Assembly (NCBI GenBank): GCA_050084985.1
Contig: JBITNC010000001.1
Span: 137,206,001-137,270,000 of the forward strand
Origin: Nageia nagi
Lineage: Eukaryota; Pinophyta
Direction of reading: 5' to 3'
Length of the DNA: 64,000 nucleotides
The translations under genes and the position numbers were made by a program. The notes under the pieces are model-generated. The model was not told where the DNA came from and did no database searches. It saw only the letters and a list, made by a program, of their open reading frames with translations. Shown in pieces: positions 1 through 11,450 of this stretch; position 1 is the first letter of the stretch, and each line of letters opens with the position of its first letter.

Positions 1-522
1 CCTTATGACCATAAGTAAACCACCATACACTTAGCAACCCTACCATTAGTCAAAGAGAGTTGATTATGCCCTTTTAGGCCATTTTGAGAGTGCCAAGTGG
101 TGTATTTCCATTGGATCCACCCATTTGAAGTATTGTTTGTATTTTTGCATGGAATTTTGATTATTCTAAGGTTATATTTTATTTTTAATTAGCTAAAGCC
201 CCTATTATTGTGTTGAGTTTATTTTGTAAGCCAATAATAGTCTAAAGAGAGATATTTTTCTTGTTGGTATGCTCATTTTGGAAGATTTGTAAACCTCTTA
301 AGCCCAAATTGTAGAAGAGGAAAAAGGAGAAAAATGGGTATCTAGATATGGTTTTTGTTTGCTATTATCCTTGTTGTAACACATCCATATTTGACTCCAA
401 AATTTTGTATAAAAGGGAGCAAATTGGACATGCCAGAGGAGGAGAGTTTTGGAGGTGAATTTCAAAGCTAAAGTTTGTGTGTGAGTTGAAGTTTAAATTT
501 AATTCTTAAGGATTATGGATCA
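1..522 (+). repeat. E1 5' LTR (partial)
   Basis: Aligns with the 3' LTR from about position 5630 onward at high identity, and both end in GGATTATGGATCA. The left part is cut off by the window. Relative to the 3' copy it lacks about 240 bases, corresponding to roughly 6128-6357 in that copy. A TATA-like box (TATAAAAG) lies at 408-415. The two copies differ mostly by transitions. Confidence 0.9.
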
Positions 523-525
523 TGA

Positions 526-539
526 TAGGTATTAGACCA
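526..539 (+). promoter_or_regulatory. E1 primer binding site (initiator Met-tRNA type)
   Basis: Four bases after the LTR end lies AGGTATTAGACCA. It resembles the plant initiator-Met PBS TGGTATCAGAGCCA with C-to-T and single-base changes. This fixes the LTR/internal junction at 522/523. Confidence 0.7.
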
Positions 540-708
540 AGAGATTGAATTGGGATTAACTTGTATTTTGTGAGTTTTGTTATTAGGTGTTTGGAAATTA
601 TTTTACATGAATACTAGGTTGCAAAGTAAGAAAGGAGGAGAGGAAATTGAAGAAGGAGATCATAAGATTGGTTCAAGGATTTAGCTAAAGAAATAAAGGG
701 AGATTGCC

Positions 709-1639
709 ATGGCCAATGAAGGAGGATCCAATGTGGAAAAGAAACTTGCTAATGTCACTTCAATATTCCAAAAGATGTCACTCCCTTTCCAATACTTCCA
801 AGAATAAGAAAACAAGAAAAATGAAGGTGAATCTAGTGAAGGTAAAAATTGAGTAATGAAAATGCAAATAGCTATTTTCAAAGTTCTCTTTTAAAGCTTG
901 ATGTTAATTTTGATTTGCCTACTTTTTATGGAGAAGTGAATGCTAAAAAATTAGATCATTGGACTAAGCAAATTGAAGTGTATTGTAGAATACAAAGATT
1001 GTTAAAGATGGGAATAAAATCAAATTAGCTACTATTAAGATGAGTGGGAATGCACTTATTTGGTGGGAAAGTTATATGCAAAATTATATGGAAAGTGAGG
1101 ATGAATTACTTAATGATTATATTGCTTCTTGGAATCATTTTTTATAATTGCTTATAGATAAATTTTATCCATTGGGATACCATCAAAAAGCAGTAATGGA
1201 ATGGAAAAGCTTTTGTCAAGGAAAAGGGAAAAGTGTGCAAGAATACACAACCAAGTTTCAAAAAAGGGCTACTATGATATATATTTCTCTTAATTCCCAA
1301 GACACTCTTCTAAAGTATATTGGTGGTTTGAAAAACTATTTGAAACATACTTTGTTGATATTTGATCCAACATATTTGGATAAAGTTTGTGTACAAGCCA
1401 CACACTTGGAAGAAAGAGGCAAATTTATGAAACAAAGTAAAAAGAAAAATGCTTCTAATCCTAATAATTTTGAAAATAATAAGAAAAAGAGAAAAGAGAA
1501 AAATAAAACCACAACTTCTACACAAAAATAGAAATCTAAATATGTTTGCACTCATTGTAAAAAAGAAGGTCATTTAGAGGCTAAATGTTGGAAATTGTAT
1601 CCTAAATTATGCCCTAAACCTAAAGGAAAAAAGAAATAA
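709..1639 (+). pseudogene. E1 gag (capsid/nucleocapsid), broken
   Basis: Structural protein that packages element RNA. It starts at an ATG (709) after a purine-rich leader, and a frame change follows before the capsid region. The capsid part includes the motif NALIWWES near 1050 and DKFYPLGYHQKAVMEWKSF near 1155-1215, typical of plant Ty3 gag. A basic linker follows. A clear zinc knuckle, CX2CX4HX4C (CTHCKKEGHLEAKC), lies at 1547-1588 in the same frame as the capsid, downstream of a TAG stop at 1529. The tail is K/P-rich. Several stops make it non-functional. Confidence 0.85.
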
Positions 1640-1769
1640 GTAAACACTATTTCTAAAGAGATTAATGGTGATTTTGAAGTAGATGAAAAAATGACATGTA
1701 TGGTTTTACATCATTCAACTAATGAAGATGAGGAAAAGAAGAAAATAGAACTTTTTCACATCAAAGAAC

Positions 1770-2085
1770 AAGTTAAGAAAACAAGGATTGAAACATTGTT
1801 TGATCTTAGTTCATAAGCTAACTTGATTGCTAAGGAATATGTAAAATCACTTTCACTCACTACTCAACCACATCCACACCCATATCCATTGGGATTGGTT
1901 CACAAAAAGTCCAAGTTAGAGGTAACACAACAATGCAAATTGAAATTTGGAATTAACAAGGATTATATTGATGAAGTTTTACTTGATGGTGTTCCTTTGG
2001 TTATTTGTGGGATTGTGCTTAGAAGTACTTATATATGGGATATAGATGCTTTATTTTATAGAAAGGAGAATAAATAGACTCATAA
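1770..2085 (+). pseudogene. E1 aspartic protease region, broken
   Basis: Retroviral-type protease that would cleave Gag-Pol. The catalytic stretch reads TLFDLSS-stop-ANLIA at about 1795-1830; family members have D(S/L)GSQANLI, so the stop is at Q and the Gly is changed to Ser. After it come a YPLG motif near 1885 and the fold-closing hydrophobic strand with DGVPLVICGIVLRSTY near 1985-2030. Confidence 0.75.
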
Positions 2086-2289
2086 AGGATGTAATTGAGT
2101 ATGTTTTTAACTCAAATCAAAGCATGAAAAAGAATATATATTTGATTGCTATAGGAAAAGCAAAAAGACTAATTAATATAGGGAAAATGTTTGCACTTGT
2201 AATTGTGAGATCTCAGAATGAAGTGGAAATTATTAAGGCACTTAATGAATGCAAACCTCAATACAAATACAAAGTTCAAAAGGTAATTT

Positions 2290-3120
2290 CTAAGTTTGAG
2301 GATTTATTTCAAATTCCTAAAGAACTTCTACCTAAAATAGATATACAACATGATATTCAATTACATCCTAATGTTGTACTTCCTAATATTTGTTTGTATA
2401 GACATTTTTTAATGGAAAATGAAGAATTAAGAAACAAATTAAGGAATTAATAGATCAAGGAGTCATTAGACCAAGAAAATCACCATGTGATTCTCCTATT
2501 TTTATAATTACAAATAAAGATGGAACTTGACGTATGTGTGTTGATTACAAGGTATTAAATAAAATCACTATTAAAAATTGATATCCATGGCCACGTATTG
2601 ATGATTTAATGAACCAATTGTAAAAAGATTACACAACTTGATTTAAGGAGTGGTTATCATCAAGCACGCATTAAAGAAGAGGATGTTTGGAAAATTGGTT
2701 TTAAAACTAAGCAAGGATTATTTGAATGGTTGGTTTTACTATTTGGTTTATGCAATGCTCCTGCTACTTTTATGAGAGTGATGAATGAGGTATTGAGGCC
2801 TTTCATTGATGAATTTGTTATTGTTTATCTTGATGATATTCTCATATATAGTAATGATTGGGATGAACATAAAGTGCATATTTGTAAATTTTTTGAAGTT
2901 TTAAGGAAAGTAAAACTCTATTTGAAGATGTCTAAGTGTGAGTTTGTGAGGAAAAGTTTAATCTATTTTGACCACATTGTATGTGAAGGTCAATTGAGGA
3001 TAGATCCTACCAAAGTTGAGGCTATGATGAAATGGAATACTCCAACTAATGTGACTAAAAATAGGAGTTTTCTTGGAGCTATGTAATATTTACAAAAGTT
3101 TATTGCTAACTTTTCTTATA
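2290..3120 (+). pseudogene. E1 reverse transcriptase, broken
   Basis: RNA-directed DNA polymerase. Visible motifs in order: IDQGVIRPRKSPCDSPI near 2450, KDGT-stop-RMCVDYK near 2515-2550 (a TGA at the invariant Trp), [18 protein letters not shown] near 2743, and the catalytic box [11 protein letters not shown] with YLDD at 2826-2837. The thumb/connection region ([19 protein letters not shown]) ends near 3060. Stops and one frameshift near 2620 separate the blocks. Confidence 0.9.
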
Positions 3121-3199
3121 TGGCTTCTCCCTTCATGCTATTACAAGAAAGAGTCATGGATTTTAGTGGGGAGGAAAAGAATGACATGCATTTGATTTG

Positions 3200-3620
3200 C
3201 TTAAAAAGAAAATTAGTAATGCTCCAATGCTTTCTTTTCCTAATATTCAAAAGTATTTAGAAATTGAAAATAATGCAAGTGACTATGCTATGCGTGAAGT
3301 TTTGTTGCAAGAAAGGCATCCTATGTGTTATCATTCATAGATGTTCAACAATGCGGTAAGAAATTATACCACTTATGAAAAAGAATTATTTGCATTAGTT
3401 CAAAGTATGAAGAAATGAAAACATTATTTGGTTGGTAAAGAGACAATAATCCATATAGATCATCAACCCTAACAATATTTACAATCATAACCTAAATTGC
3501 AACAATCTAGACCCTTTTGTTGGATGAGATTTTTGTAACAATTTCATTTAATGATTAGATATAAAAAGGGTTCTCAAAATAAGATTGTTGATATGTTGTC
3601 TAGACCACCAATTATGGCAG
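3200..3620 (+). pseudogene. E1 RNase H, broken
   Basis: RNase H domain that removes the RNA template strand. Motifs: an N-terminal strand near 3270-3300 (family members usually read EIDASDYAMGAVL; here several residues are changed), NYTTYEKELFALV near 3360-3400, HYLVGKETIIHIDHQ near 3420-3465 with the third catalytic Asp visible, and the closing YKKGSQN...VDMLSRPP near 3560-3610. It lies directly downstream of RT. Stops occur at expected Q, W and similar codons. Confidence 0.85.
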
Positions 3621-3699
3621 TTGTTATTCTACAAAATAGTTCCTTGATGCATGAGGGTTATAAAGAATAGTATTTTGATGATCCTAATTTCCAAAGCAT

Positions 3700-4560
3700 A
3701 TATTGTAAATTGAATCTTGGTAATCAAGTTGGACATATTGACTTTCATGTACATGATGGATTGCTTTATCATTTGGGCAAACTTTGTATACCTATTAGTG
3801 AGAGGAATTATTTGATTAGGGAAGCTCACACTTCTTGTATTTTAGGACATTTTGGTGCTGGTAAGACTCTTACTAATTTGCAAAGGTATTGTTATTAGCT
3901 TAAAATGCAAGATCATATATCCAGGTATATTAGAGGTTGTATGTTATGCAATGTTAGCAAACGTAATAACATGAAGTTGGGTCTTTATATGCCATTATCT
4001 ATTCCTACAAGACCATGGGAGAGTATTTATATGGATTTTGTTTATGGTTTACCAATTTCTAAGAAAGGAAATGATTATTTGTATGTGTTTTTGGATAGAT
4101 TTAGTAAAATATGCATATTAATTCCATGAAAAAAACTATGATAGGTCAAGATGCTGCTAATATTTTCTTTAATCATGTGTGGATACATTTTGGTATTTCT
4201 ATTTCTATCATTTACGATAAGGATTCTATGTTTCTTGGTAGATTTTGGACTTCTTTATGGGAAAGGATGGACATTAAGTTAAAGAGAAGTAGAGCATTCC
4301 ATCCATAGACAAATGGTGAAATAGAGGTAGTAAATAGGATAGTGGTACACCTTTTACGAGGTTATTATGGTAAGTATCCTAATACTTGAGATCAACATTT
4401 GAGCTATATAGAACATGCATATAATCAATCTATACACTCTTCTACTAACAAATCATATTTTGAGACATATTTTGGTTATTTTCCAAAGTCACCTTTCAAT
4501 TTGGCTTTTTCTTCATATAGCAATGGAGATAGTATTCTTCATAGTGGGGAGGAGTGAGCA
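3700..4560 (+). pseudogene. E1 integrase, broken
   Basis: DDE integrase. The N-terminal zinc-binding HHCC module is seen as REAHTSC...LGHFGAGKT (3820-3870) and RGCMLCN (3930-3950). The core begins WESIYMDFVYGLP (about 4017-4055) with the first catalytic Asp. The second Asp lies in IIYDKDSMFLGRFW (about 4205-4250), and the Glu lies in TNGEIEVVNR (about 4310-4338). A stop after ILIP at 4127 and others break the frame. Position after RNase H confirms the Ty3 order. Confidence 0.9.
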
Positions 4561-4809
4561 AACAACTTCATTGAGAGGATCAGGGTGATACATCAAAAGG
4601 TGAAGGAATAGTTGGAGAAGAGTCAAGCAAAGTACAAAGAGAGGCATGATCATCATAGAATGGATCACAAATTTTAAGGCTTCATCTTTGCAAGAAAAGA
4701 AAACATGGTAAGGGGAAAAAGTTGAAACCAATAAGGTATGGGACTTTTAAGATCATTAATCAAGTTGGTGATAATGCATTTTTATTATACCTATCACCTT
4801 ATATGTAGA

Positions 4810-5087
4810 TTTATTCCATCATTAATGTGGAGAATTTGAAGTTGTATGAACCAACCTTGGTTGTAGAAGATACAAGTGTCATGTTACTATCAATTCAAGA
4901 TTTAGCCTCAGAGCACATGAGTATTTTAGTTGAGGATGAAGTATTGGAAAAGAAGAAGAGATCATCCCATAGTGGTGAATATGAGGTATGGCATATTGGT
5001 TTGAAGGGCCAACACCTACACAAGGCTAAGTGGTATATAGTTGATCGAGGGAGGAAACTCTATCCTCACCTTATTCCATCATCCTAG
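4810..5087 (+). pseudogene. E1 integrase C terminus with chromodomain-like module
   Basis: Downstream of the integrase, an 86-codon open stretch begins ENLKLYEPTL, the usual linker before a chromovirus chromodomain. It continues through VLEKKKRSSHSGEYEVWHI to GQHLHKAKWYIVDRG and ends LYPHLI. The order matches chromodomain integrases (E-x-I-L, then Y-L/V-V-x-W, then W). In chromoviruses this module guides insertion to chromatin. The aromatic cage is only partly recognisable, so it may be a divergent type. Confidence 0.65.
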
Positions 5088-5115
5088 GAGCTTTTAGGGA
5101 TAAAATCTCTCTCTT

Positions 5116-5127
5116 GATAGGGAGGAA
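5116..5127 (+). promoter_or_regulatory. E1 polypurine tract
   Basis: GATAGGGAGGAA immediately precedes TGATCT, the first bases of the 3' LTR. A purine run of this kind primes plus-strand DNA synthesis. Confidence 0.7.
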
Positions 5128-6394
5128 TGATCTAAAATTTGTATCTCTATAATGTTTTATAATTTCATGTTTAGTGTATTCAAAGTGTCTATTTCTTTTC
5201 TAGCTTTCCAATGCTTCTTTCGGATTAGGATTTTGTCTTTGTATGGAGAAGTTTTATGGATTTTAGTGTTGGGTGTATTTGGTGTGTTTGAGAAATTTGA
5301 AAAAGGTAAAAAAAAATGATATTGTAAATTTTTTATCATTTTGGGTAGCTAGTTATTTGGTGGGACCTACCACCAAGTGTTGAGCACCTATGCAAAGGAG
5401 AATAGGATCATTTGACCACCATGGCAAGCTACCATTCCACCTTGACCACCTACCAACACCTTGGAGAACTAGAAGTGAGGTGTCAGAGCCCATGGAGCTT
5501 AGTGAGGTGGAGGGTGGGGTTTAGGAGCTACCAGCACATATTGGGGTCTACCAAGATGGATGGGGGGCCTAACCACCCACTCTTGACTATGGCTTCACTA
5601 GCTACCATTTTAAACTTGGTCATTGATTACCTTATGATTGCAAGTCAATTTCCAATTGTTTAGAAACCATACCATTGATCCAAGAGAGTTGACCATGCCC
5701 TTTTGGGCCATTCTAAGTGTGCCAAGTGGTGTATTTCCATTGGATCCACCCATTTAAAGTGTTATTTGTATTTTTACATGGGATTTTGATTATTCTAAGG
5801 TTTTGTTTTATTGTTAATTGGCTAAAGCCCCTATTATTGGGTTGAGTTTATTTTTGTAAGCCTATAATAGTCTAGAGAGTGATATTTTTCATGTTGGTAA
5901 GATCATTTTGGAATATTTTGTAAACCTTTTGAGCCTAAATTATAGAATAGGTAAAAGGAGAAAAATGGGTAACTAGATATGGTTTTTGTTTATTATTATC
6001 CTTATTATAACACATCCAAATTTGACTCCAAAAATGTGTATATAAGGGAGAAAATTGGACATGCCTAAGGAGGAGAGTTTTTGTTCAATTTTAGAGGTGA
6101 ATTTTAGAGCTAAAGTTTGTGTGTGAATGTGAGAAGAGGTTGGAGGATTGTGGAGGTCCTTTTGTAAGATAATTCCACCCATTTTGAATAGAGAGCTAGA
6201 TTGTTGAAGTAGCCCACACTAGGTGAACCAAGGTAAACTTGCTTGTCTTTTATGTGATTGGAGTTCTATTTTTCTTCTCTAGTTTTACATACATGCTCTC
6301 TTAATTTCCTTACAATCACTTAATTCAATTGAGTGTGGAATTATCCTAGTTTGAGAATTGAAGTTTAAATTTAATTCTTAAGGATTATGGATCA
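5128..6394 (+). repeat. E1 3' LTR
   Basis: About 1267 bp, starting TGATC and ending GATCA, a perfect 5-bp terminal inversion. It follows the PPT, and its right two-thirds match the window's left end. A TATA box (TATATAAG) lies at 6039-6046. An open stretch at 5412-5663 inside it is not conserved coding sequence. Confidence 0.88.
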
Positions 6395-6402
6395 ATTTTC
6401 AA

Positions 6403-6930
6403 TCTATCACCATCACCTATCACTCAAATTCTCCTCTCATCATTCACTCATGAATAAATTCCCACTATTAGATGATTAGATATAGATACATGTACATAAT
6501 TAGACATCTACTTAATATAAAAAAATTATAATTTATTGAATGTGGCTAGTGCATTGCATACAAAATCTAATGATCTATGTTCAAATCCCACTCACCCAAA
6601 ATTGCTTTTTCAAATCCAAGTGAAGTAAACAACACAAAATATAAGAAAATCACCAACATAAAGATTATCATTTGTATTCAAACAAAAAGTCTAGTCAAGT
6701 GGGATTTGAATATAGATCATTAGATTTTGAGTGTAATGCACTAGCCATTAATGAACTATAGTTTTTTCATATTAAGAACATATATAATTGTGATCTTTGT
6801 CCATATATAATTATCTAATTATGGGCATTTTTCCATATCTTTTTATGGGTGTTTATCCATGAGTGGAAGATGAGTGAAACATTTGAGTAGAGGATGATGG
6901 CATCGAGATAGACATACACCCATTATATGT
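6403..6930. repeat. IR1: long inverted repeat / foldback element with tRNA-like boxes
   Basis: The left arm (about 6403-6590) and right arm (about 6700-6930) are imperfect reverse complements over roughly 190-230 bp, separated by about 110 bp of loop. Shared blocks include CACTCATG-ATAAA, GGCTAGTGCATT, AAAATCTAATGATCTAT and TTCAAATCCC. The inner part of each arm carries an A-box-like GGCTAGTGCATT and a B-box-like GTTCAAATCCC about 37 bp apart, as in a tRNA or SINE head. It could be a MITE-like foldback element or two inverted tRNA-derived SINE copies. It begins about 10 bp beyond the end of E1, and E2 is inserted 20 bp beyond its right arm. Confidence 0.7.
6541..6589 (+). promoter_or_regulatory. 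tRNA-like A box and B box, left arm of IR1
   Basis: GTGGCTAGTGCATT (6542-6555) resembles a Pol III A box, and GTTCAAATCCC (6579-6589) fits the B-box consensus GGTTCGANTCC with the CpG decayed. The same pair recurs inverted at 6701-6747. No full tRNA cloverleaf could be drawn. Confidence 0.5.
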
Positions 6931-6951
6931 GTATAATTTTGGTTGGAGGAT

Positions 6952-7513
6952 TGTTAGAATGTATAATGCATTATTGTAAGGTTTCTTATTGTAATCCACT
7001 TAATACTTAAGGGTATCATTAAATAACTTAAGTATTTAGTGAATATGGTAATGTAAAATCACTAATACTTAAAAGTATCCCTAGATACCTTTTCAAGTCT
7101 TTGTGAATAAAATAATGTAACTTGTCCTACACTCCATCTCATGAGCATGCCCCTTGGGTAAAAGGGTGATGTATTTTATGACATTGTACAATGGTTAAAA
7201 GAGTGATCCAAGGGAGGATTTTGACCTATAAATAGAAGGTCCTCTCCTTGATATTACTCACTCAAGTTTGTAGAAAAGTTATGCTCTAGGATTGTTAAGA
7301 GAAGTGAGAAAGAGTTGTTGTAAGAGAGTGCTCTTTAAGAATAAAAAGATCTTAGATTAGTGGATGCACTACCATGGTTGGAGGAACCACTTTATATTGG
7401 TGTTAACTATGTGAGATTGGTTATTATTTTTATGCTATTGTGATGATATTTTAGAGAGCTTTCATTATATCTTTGTAGAAGAGGAATTTAGTCACTTAGG
7501 ATTAGTTCTTTCA
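6952..7513 (+). repeat. E2 5' LTR
   Basis: Starts TGTTAGAATG and ends TTTCA. It pairs with 41987-42547 at roughly 88-90 percent identity by eye, including the conserved blocks ATTATTGTAAGG, CTCATGAGCATGCCCCTT and TTATGCTCTAGGATTGTTA. TATA box TATAAATA at 7227-7234. Confidence 0.93.
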
Positions 7514-7515
7514 AT

Positions 7516-7530
7516 TGGTATCTAGAGCCA
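7516..7530 (+). promoter_or_regulatory. E2 primer binding site (initiator Met-tRNA)
   Basis: TGGTATCTAGAGCCA lies two bases after the LTR end. It matches the canonical copia PBS TGGTATCAGAGCCA except for a one-base insertion. Confidence 0.9.
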
Positions 7531-8361
7531 TCCTTGAAGGCTCCTCTTCAACATCTTAGAGGTTATTCCTACTTCATTGGTAAGATAAAATTAATTTTAA
7601 AGTATAACATCTCTCTTTTATTATTTTGGAATTATTTTCAATTATACTAACATATTTTTACCATGTGTTAGTTCTATTCTTTTTTGAAAAATTTGCTTAC
7701 ATGTTATTGCTATGAATTTTTTTTTACTAATATTATTTTGTTAGTTGAAATTTTTTTGAATTTGCTTAAAATATAGCAATAATGTGTTAGTTTAAAGTTG
7801 TAAAATTTTTTAGTTTCACAACTTTACAAATATGTTATTATTACAATAAAAAAATTTGTAATATTATTTTTTTTAAAGGAGAAAGTTATTTTTTTAGAAA
7901 TAATATATTTTTTATAATATGTTGAAGCCTACTATTTATTTTTTCTATAACATATGGTAAAAATTAATATGTTATTAGAAAAATAATTAAAACATAAGTA
8001 GGCTCTTTCAAAAAATATATATATATGTCGTTTCTCAAAATAAAAGAAAAGGTATATAGCCATAAAAAAAAAGCTATTCATTTTCTTTTTAAGTATGGAT
8101 ATTCTTCAAACAATAGTTGAAAATGTTTATATAAATTTTTTTCTTTAATAATAAAAATTAAAAAAAGGAGAACTATTTTATTATTTTTTTAATATAAATA
8201 ATATTATAAAAAAATTAAAAAAAAATAATCAAAAGGGGACTGTGCGCCCCTGCCCCTACCCTATCTCTATAAGCTATGTACCAAAAAATAAAATATAAAA
8301 CCCCACCCTAGCCACTGTAACCCTTGGCAATCGAGCACCTAGAACCTACCTAATGGCATCC
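7531..8361 (+). other. E2 leader, part 1: AT-rich low-complexity DNA then a C-rich block
   Basis: No open frame or recognisable motif. Positions 7620-8230 are strongly AT-rich with many A or T runs and a short TA tract near 8013. From 8237 the composition switches to C-rich on the + strand (for example CCCCTGCCCCTACCC). The last five bases, CATCC (8357-8361), are the left TSD of E3, so this C-rich block originally ran straight into 17556. Confidence 0.6.
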
Positions 8362-9019
8362 TGTAGATGCCTCAAAATGAACCTTTATGTATTTGATAAA
8401 TTATTCTAATCCCTTAATAATGTATCATTTAAAAAGGGATTAAAAATGTATAAGAAAGGTGTAGGCCATGTATTTTACCCTTGTGTCATGTACAAGGGGT
8501 CAAATCCTATAATAGAAGTATCCCTAAATAAAGGAATTCAAGACATACAAAGATGAATGAGGGGCTTATCATCAAGAGGATACTAGATAAGAGGTATATT
8601 ATAGAAGGCCCAAGGCTTCTATCAATTGAATATCAGATAGAGAATCAAGGAATCGAGCATCATTTGCAAAACAAACCTTTGCAAGGTCTTCTAATATGTA
8701 ATAACTGAATCTCTTATCTCAAGCATTATCACACTTATGTTATAGTGATAAATCATTTGTTCTTTTGTCATTTTATCTTTCATCACATCTTTAGTTTTAT
8801 CCTTAACACAATGCTAATGGTGTACTATTACTATGTGATATTGCTCATTCTTGATGTATGACTTTCCTTAATTAATTGAATATGCATGTTAATGAAATGA
8901 ACCTATATGCTTAATCATTTGTTGTCATATTCCTATTTTATGTCAACAAAAAAATATACCAAATAGTTCATTTGTTAATTCCCCTAATTAGTTTATGATT
9001 GCATTATTTAGGGTCTACA
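8362..9019 (+). repeat. E3 5' LTR
   Basis: 658 bp, starting TGTAGATGCC and ending GGTCTACA. It pairs with 16876-17550. A TATA-like CTAAATAAAGG lies near 8523. LTR start, end and several internal blocks (CAAATCCTATAATAGAAG) are also shared with the E8 and E6 LTRs. Confidence 0.93.
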
Positions 9020-9020
9020 T

Positions 9021-9033
9021 CTTGGTGAACCCA
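9021..9033 (+). promoter_or_regulatory. E3 post-LTR motif, probable primer binding site
   Basis: CTTGGTGAACCCA follows the LTR end by one base. E6 has TTGGTGAACCTGA at the equivalent place (43469-43482), which supports a PBS role. The cognate tRNA cannot be named by eye. Confidence 0.5.
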
Positions 9034-9039
9034 ACATTC

Positions 9040-11450
9040 TTACACACCTAGGTATTCATCTAGGGAAAAATCCTTCTATAATGTAATGAATACATTTTCA
9101 CTAGTTTTTCTCTCCAAAGAGGAAGTGCTCCAAATAGTAGCCAAAAAGTAAGATAAAATTAGGGCTTATTTTGCTTATATCCCCAATATGGATCTTAACC
9201 TAGATAACCCTACCATATCAAAATCTAAAGTAAAAATTTTAGCGGTTAGGAGAAGTCTTCAAATTAATCATGAATTATCTGTTCAAATTAACCCTCCTAA
9301 TACCATCTAGGACCCTAAATATTTAGATTCTGGTAAACAAATATCCATTATCAGAGAGATTCCTAATCACTATGTTATTCTTGACCCTAGGAACTTGGAT
9401 AATTTGGCTCCTAAATTGGAACCCTTTGAGGATGATGAACTCCCTGATCTTGATAGGATTCCTTGCTATGCTTGGTTCATTCAATAAGTGTTATATGATA
9501 AAGAAAGGTTGTAATTTATTGTAATAATGCTTCTATTATAGTGTAGCTTCTTTCAAATGTAAATTTGCTTGATAACCACTTCAAATCTATAGAATTTAAA
9601 GATAGCTTGTTCCTCTATAAGGAATCTTCAAAACATCTTCAACCTATGCATGAAATGCATGATGTGGGTAGCATGCTTGACTATCATCATGGTGTGGGTA
9701 TCATATATCCTAATGAAGTAGAGCCTGAACTAGAGGTTGATGCTAAGTTGGACTAGCCACTGCATGAGGAATATGTTTATGGAAGTGATGATTAGTCAAA
9801 ACCTAAGAATAAAGAAGAAGAATCTTACAATAGTTTGATCCTTAATCCACATTACTTCGATAGAGAAAAAAAAGGTAAAGGTTAAATTCTTTTACCTAAT
9901 GATGAAATTTAAACTCTTATTAAATAGCAACTTGCTGAAGTTATTAGAGAATCCTTTAAGTGACAACCAACTTAGACTCCTGAGGAGCATGAGATTAAGA
10001 TAAGTATCATTATGGATATCCATGAAAACATAAATTGGTATAAACAACCTCCATACAAACAATTGGAAATCCTAGTAAGGGTATTGCATGAACTTGAGAA
10101 TGATAAGGTTAATCATACTAAAAAGTTTCCTATTTTAAAAAATAATCCACTTCAAACACCATATAATATACAACCTCCCCCTCCCCAACCACCATCCCCA
10201 AAGACCAATGTAGGATCTAACAATATTATGAGTAGTGGGGATGATTTCCTTTCATGTTTAAAAAGACCCCTCACTAATAGAATTCTTGCCAAAATAATCC
10301 CCATGAAAAAGAGTATCAAATTTACTAAGTTTAATGGTATACTGGATCCTAGGATGCATGTTCATAAATTTCATGAAGCTATTGAATATATGCATGATCA
10401 ATATTTGTTAGCTAAGTTGTTTACTTACAATTTGAAGGATGATGCTCTAAAATGGTACTTTCAGCTTCTCAAAAATAGCATTGATAGGTATGAGGATTTG
10501 ATTCATATATTTTTGCATATTATGGTTATAACATTACTAAGAAGGTTTATCTTAAGGATTTGTGTAAAATTAAATAACTCCCTAACTAATCAGTGAAGGA
10601 TTTTATATGGAAAGAAACTACTAATAAACTCACCATGGATGAACATGAACTCAAGCATATTTTTTGTGGATGGTCTCTTGCCTATATATAAGTTATTTAT
10701 CATTTATAATCATGATATATCTTTAGGAGATATGATTGACACTATAACTAAAGAGAAACCATGCATTAAAAAATTGAGTGCTATGAAACATGTTGATCAT
10801 GCTTCACCTACAAAACCTATTACTAAAAAGCAAACCAAGGTTGAAACAAATCATGTTGCATGAAAAAAATGAGGTAGTTCTCCACCCAAACATACTCACC
10901 AATATACTCCTTTGAAAGATACTATTGATAATATTCTAAATGTATTATTATATGAGGAATCGATCGAATTACCTCCTATTATTGAACCTAAGTTTACTAA
11001 TGGTGTGCCTAAAAATTTTACTAAGAAGAATTTTGTAATTATCATAGGATACCTAATCATCTAACCTAGGATTGTATGACTCTTTGTAACCTTATACAAG
11101 ACTTCATTGATAATGGAGCAATCAATATGGATTTAAAACTAGCTACATGAGCAAGACCTACACATCCAGATAATGCATAGCTAGTGGTACCCTACCATCT
11201 TCAAAATCTTGAGGGTGCATTGATATAGTAAGTGTTTCCCATAATTTACATTCCTTTTTAGCTAACACTCATGCATACAAGAATCTTCCTCCAAATAGGA
11301 ACAAGAATAGAATCAAAAGGTGTGGCATTAGTAGCATGAATTATTACTTTCAGGGAACCCATAGCATAGGTATGAATACTACAAAAGTGCTTCTTTTTTT
11401 CCCTACATCTATGAAGTGTATTTGGATGGCAAAAACTCCCAAGGTACATA
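9040..11450 (+). pseudogene. E3 gag (Tat-type), broken
   Basis: The only enzyme-class or structural gene on E3's sense strand. Visible parts: an acidic pre-capsid region (about 9400-9750), a capsid core with IKFTKFNGILDPRMHVHKFH near 10315-10375 and DDALKWYFQLLKNSI near 10440-10480, and a block FVDGLLPIYKLFIIYNHDIS near 10660-10720. A Tat-type finger CNYHRIPNHLT-stop-DC lies at 11034-11075, with the stop at an expected Q or similar codon. Homologous gag lies on the minus strand of E8, where it shares FNHDMSLGDMI and SCLKRPLT. Multiple stops; non-coding today. Confidence 0.85.

Larger units (their letters stand above)
1..6394 (+). mobile_element. E1: Ty3/gypsy chromovirus-like LTR retrotransposon, left-truncated by the window
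   Basis: A decayed retrotransposon read left to right: partial 5' LTR, PBS, gag with a CCHC knuckle, protease, RT, RNase H, integrase, chromodomain-like tail, PPT and 3' LTR. The gene order PR-RT-RH-IN is that of Ty3/gypsy, and the chromodomain-like C terminus places it near the chromoviruses. All reading frames are interrupted, mostly by stops at expected Q or W codons plus a few indels, so the copy is dead. The left end, and therefore the TSD, lies outside the window. Confidence 0.9.

Noticed and set aside
6541-6600. Possible tRNA gene
   Set aside because: A and B boxes are present but no acceptor stem or anticodon arm can be paired.
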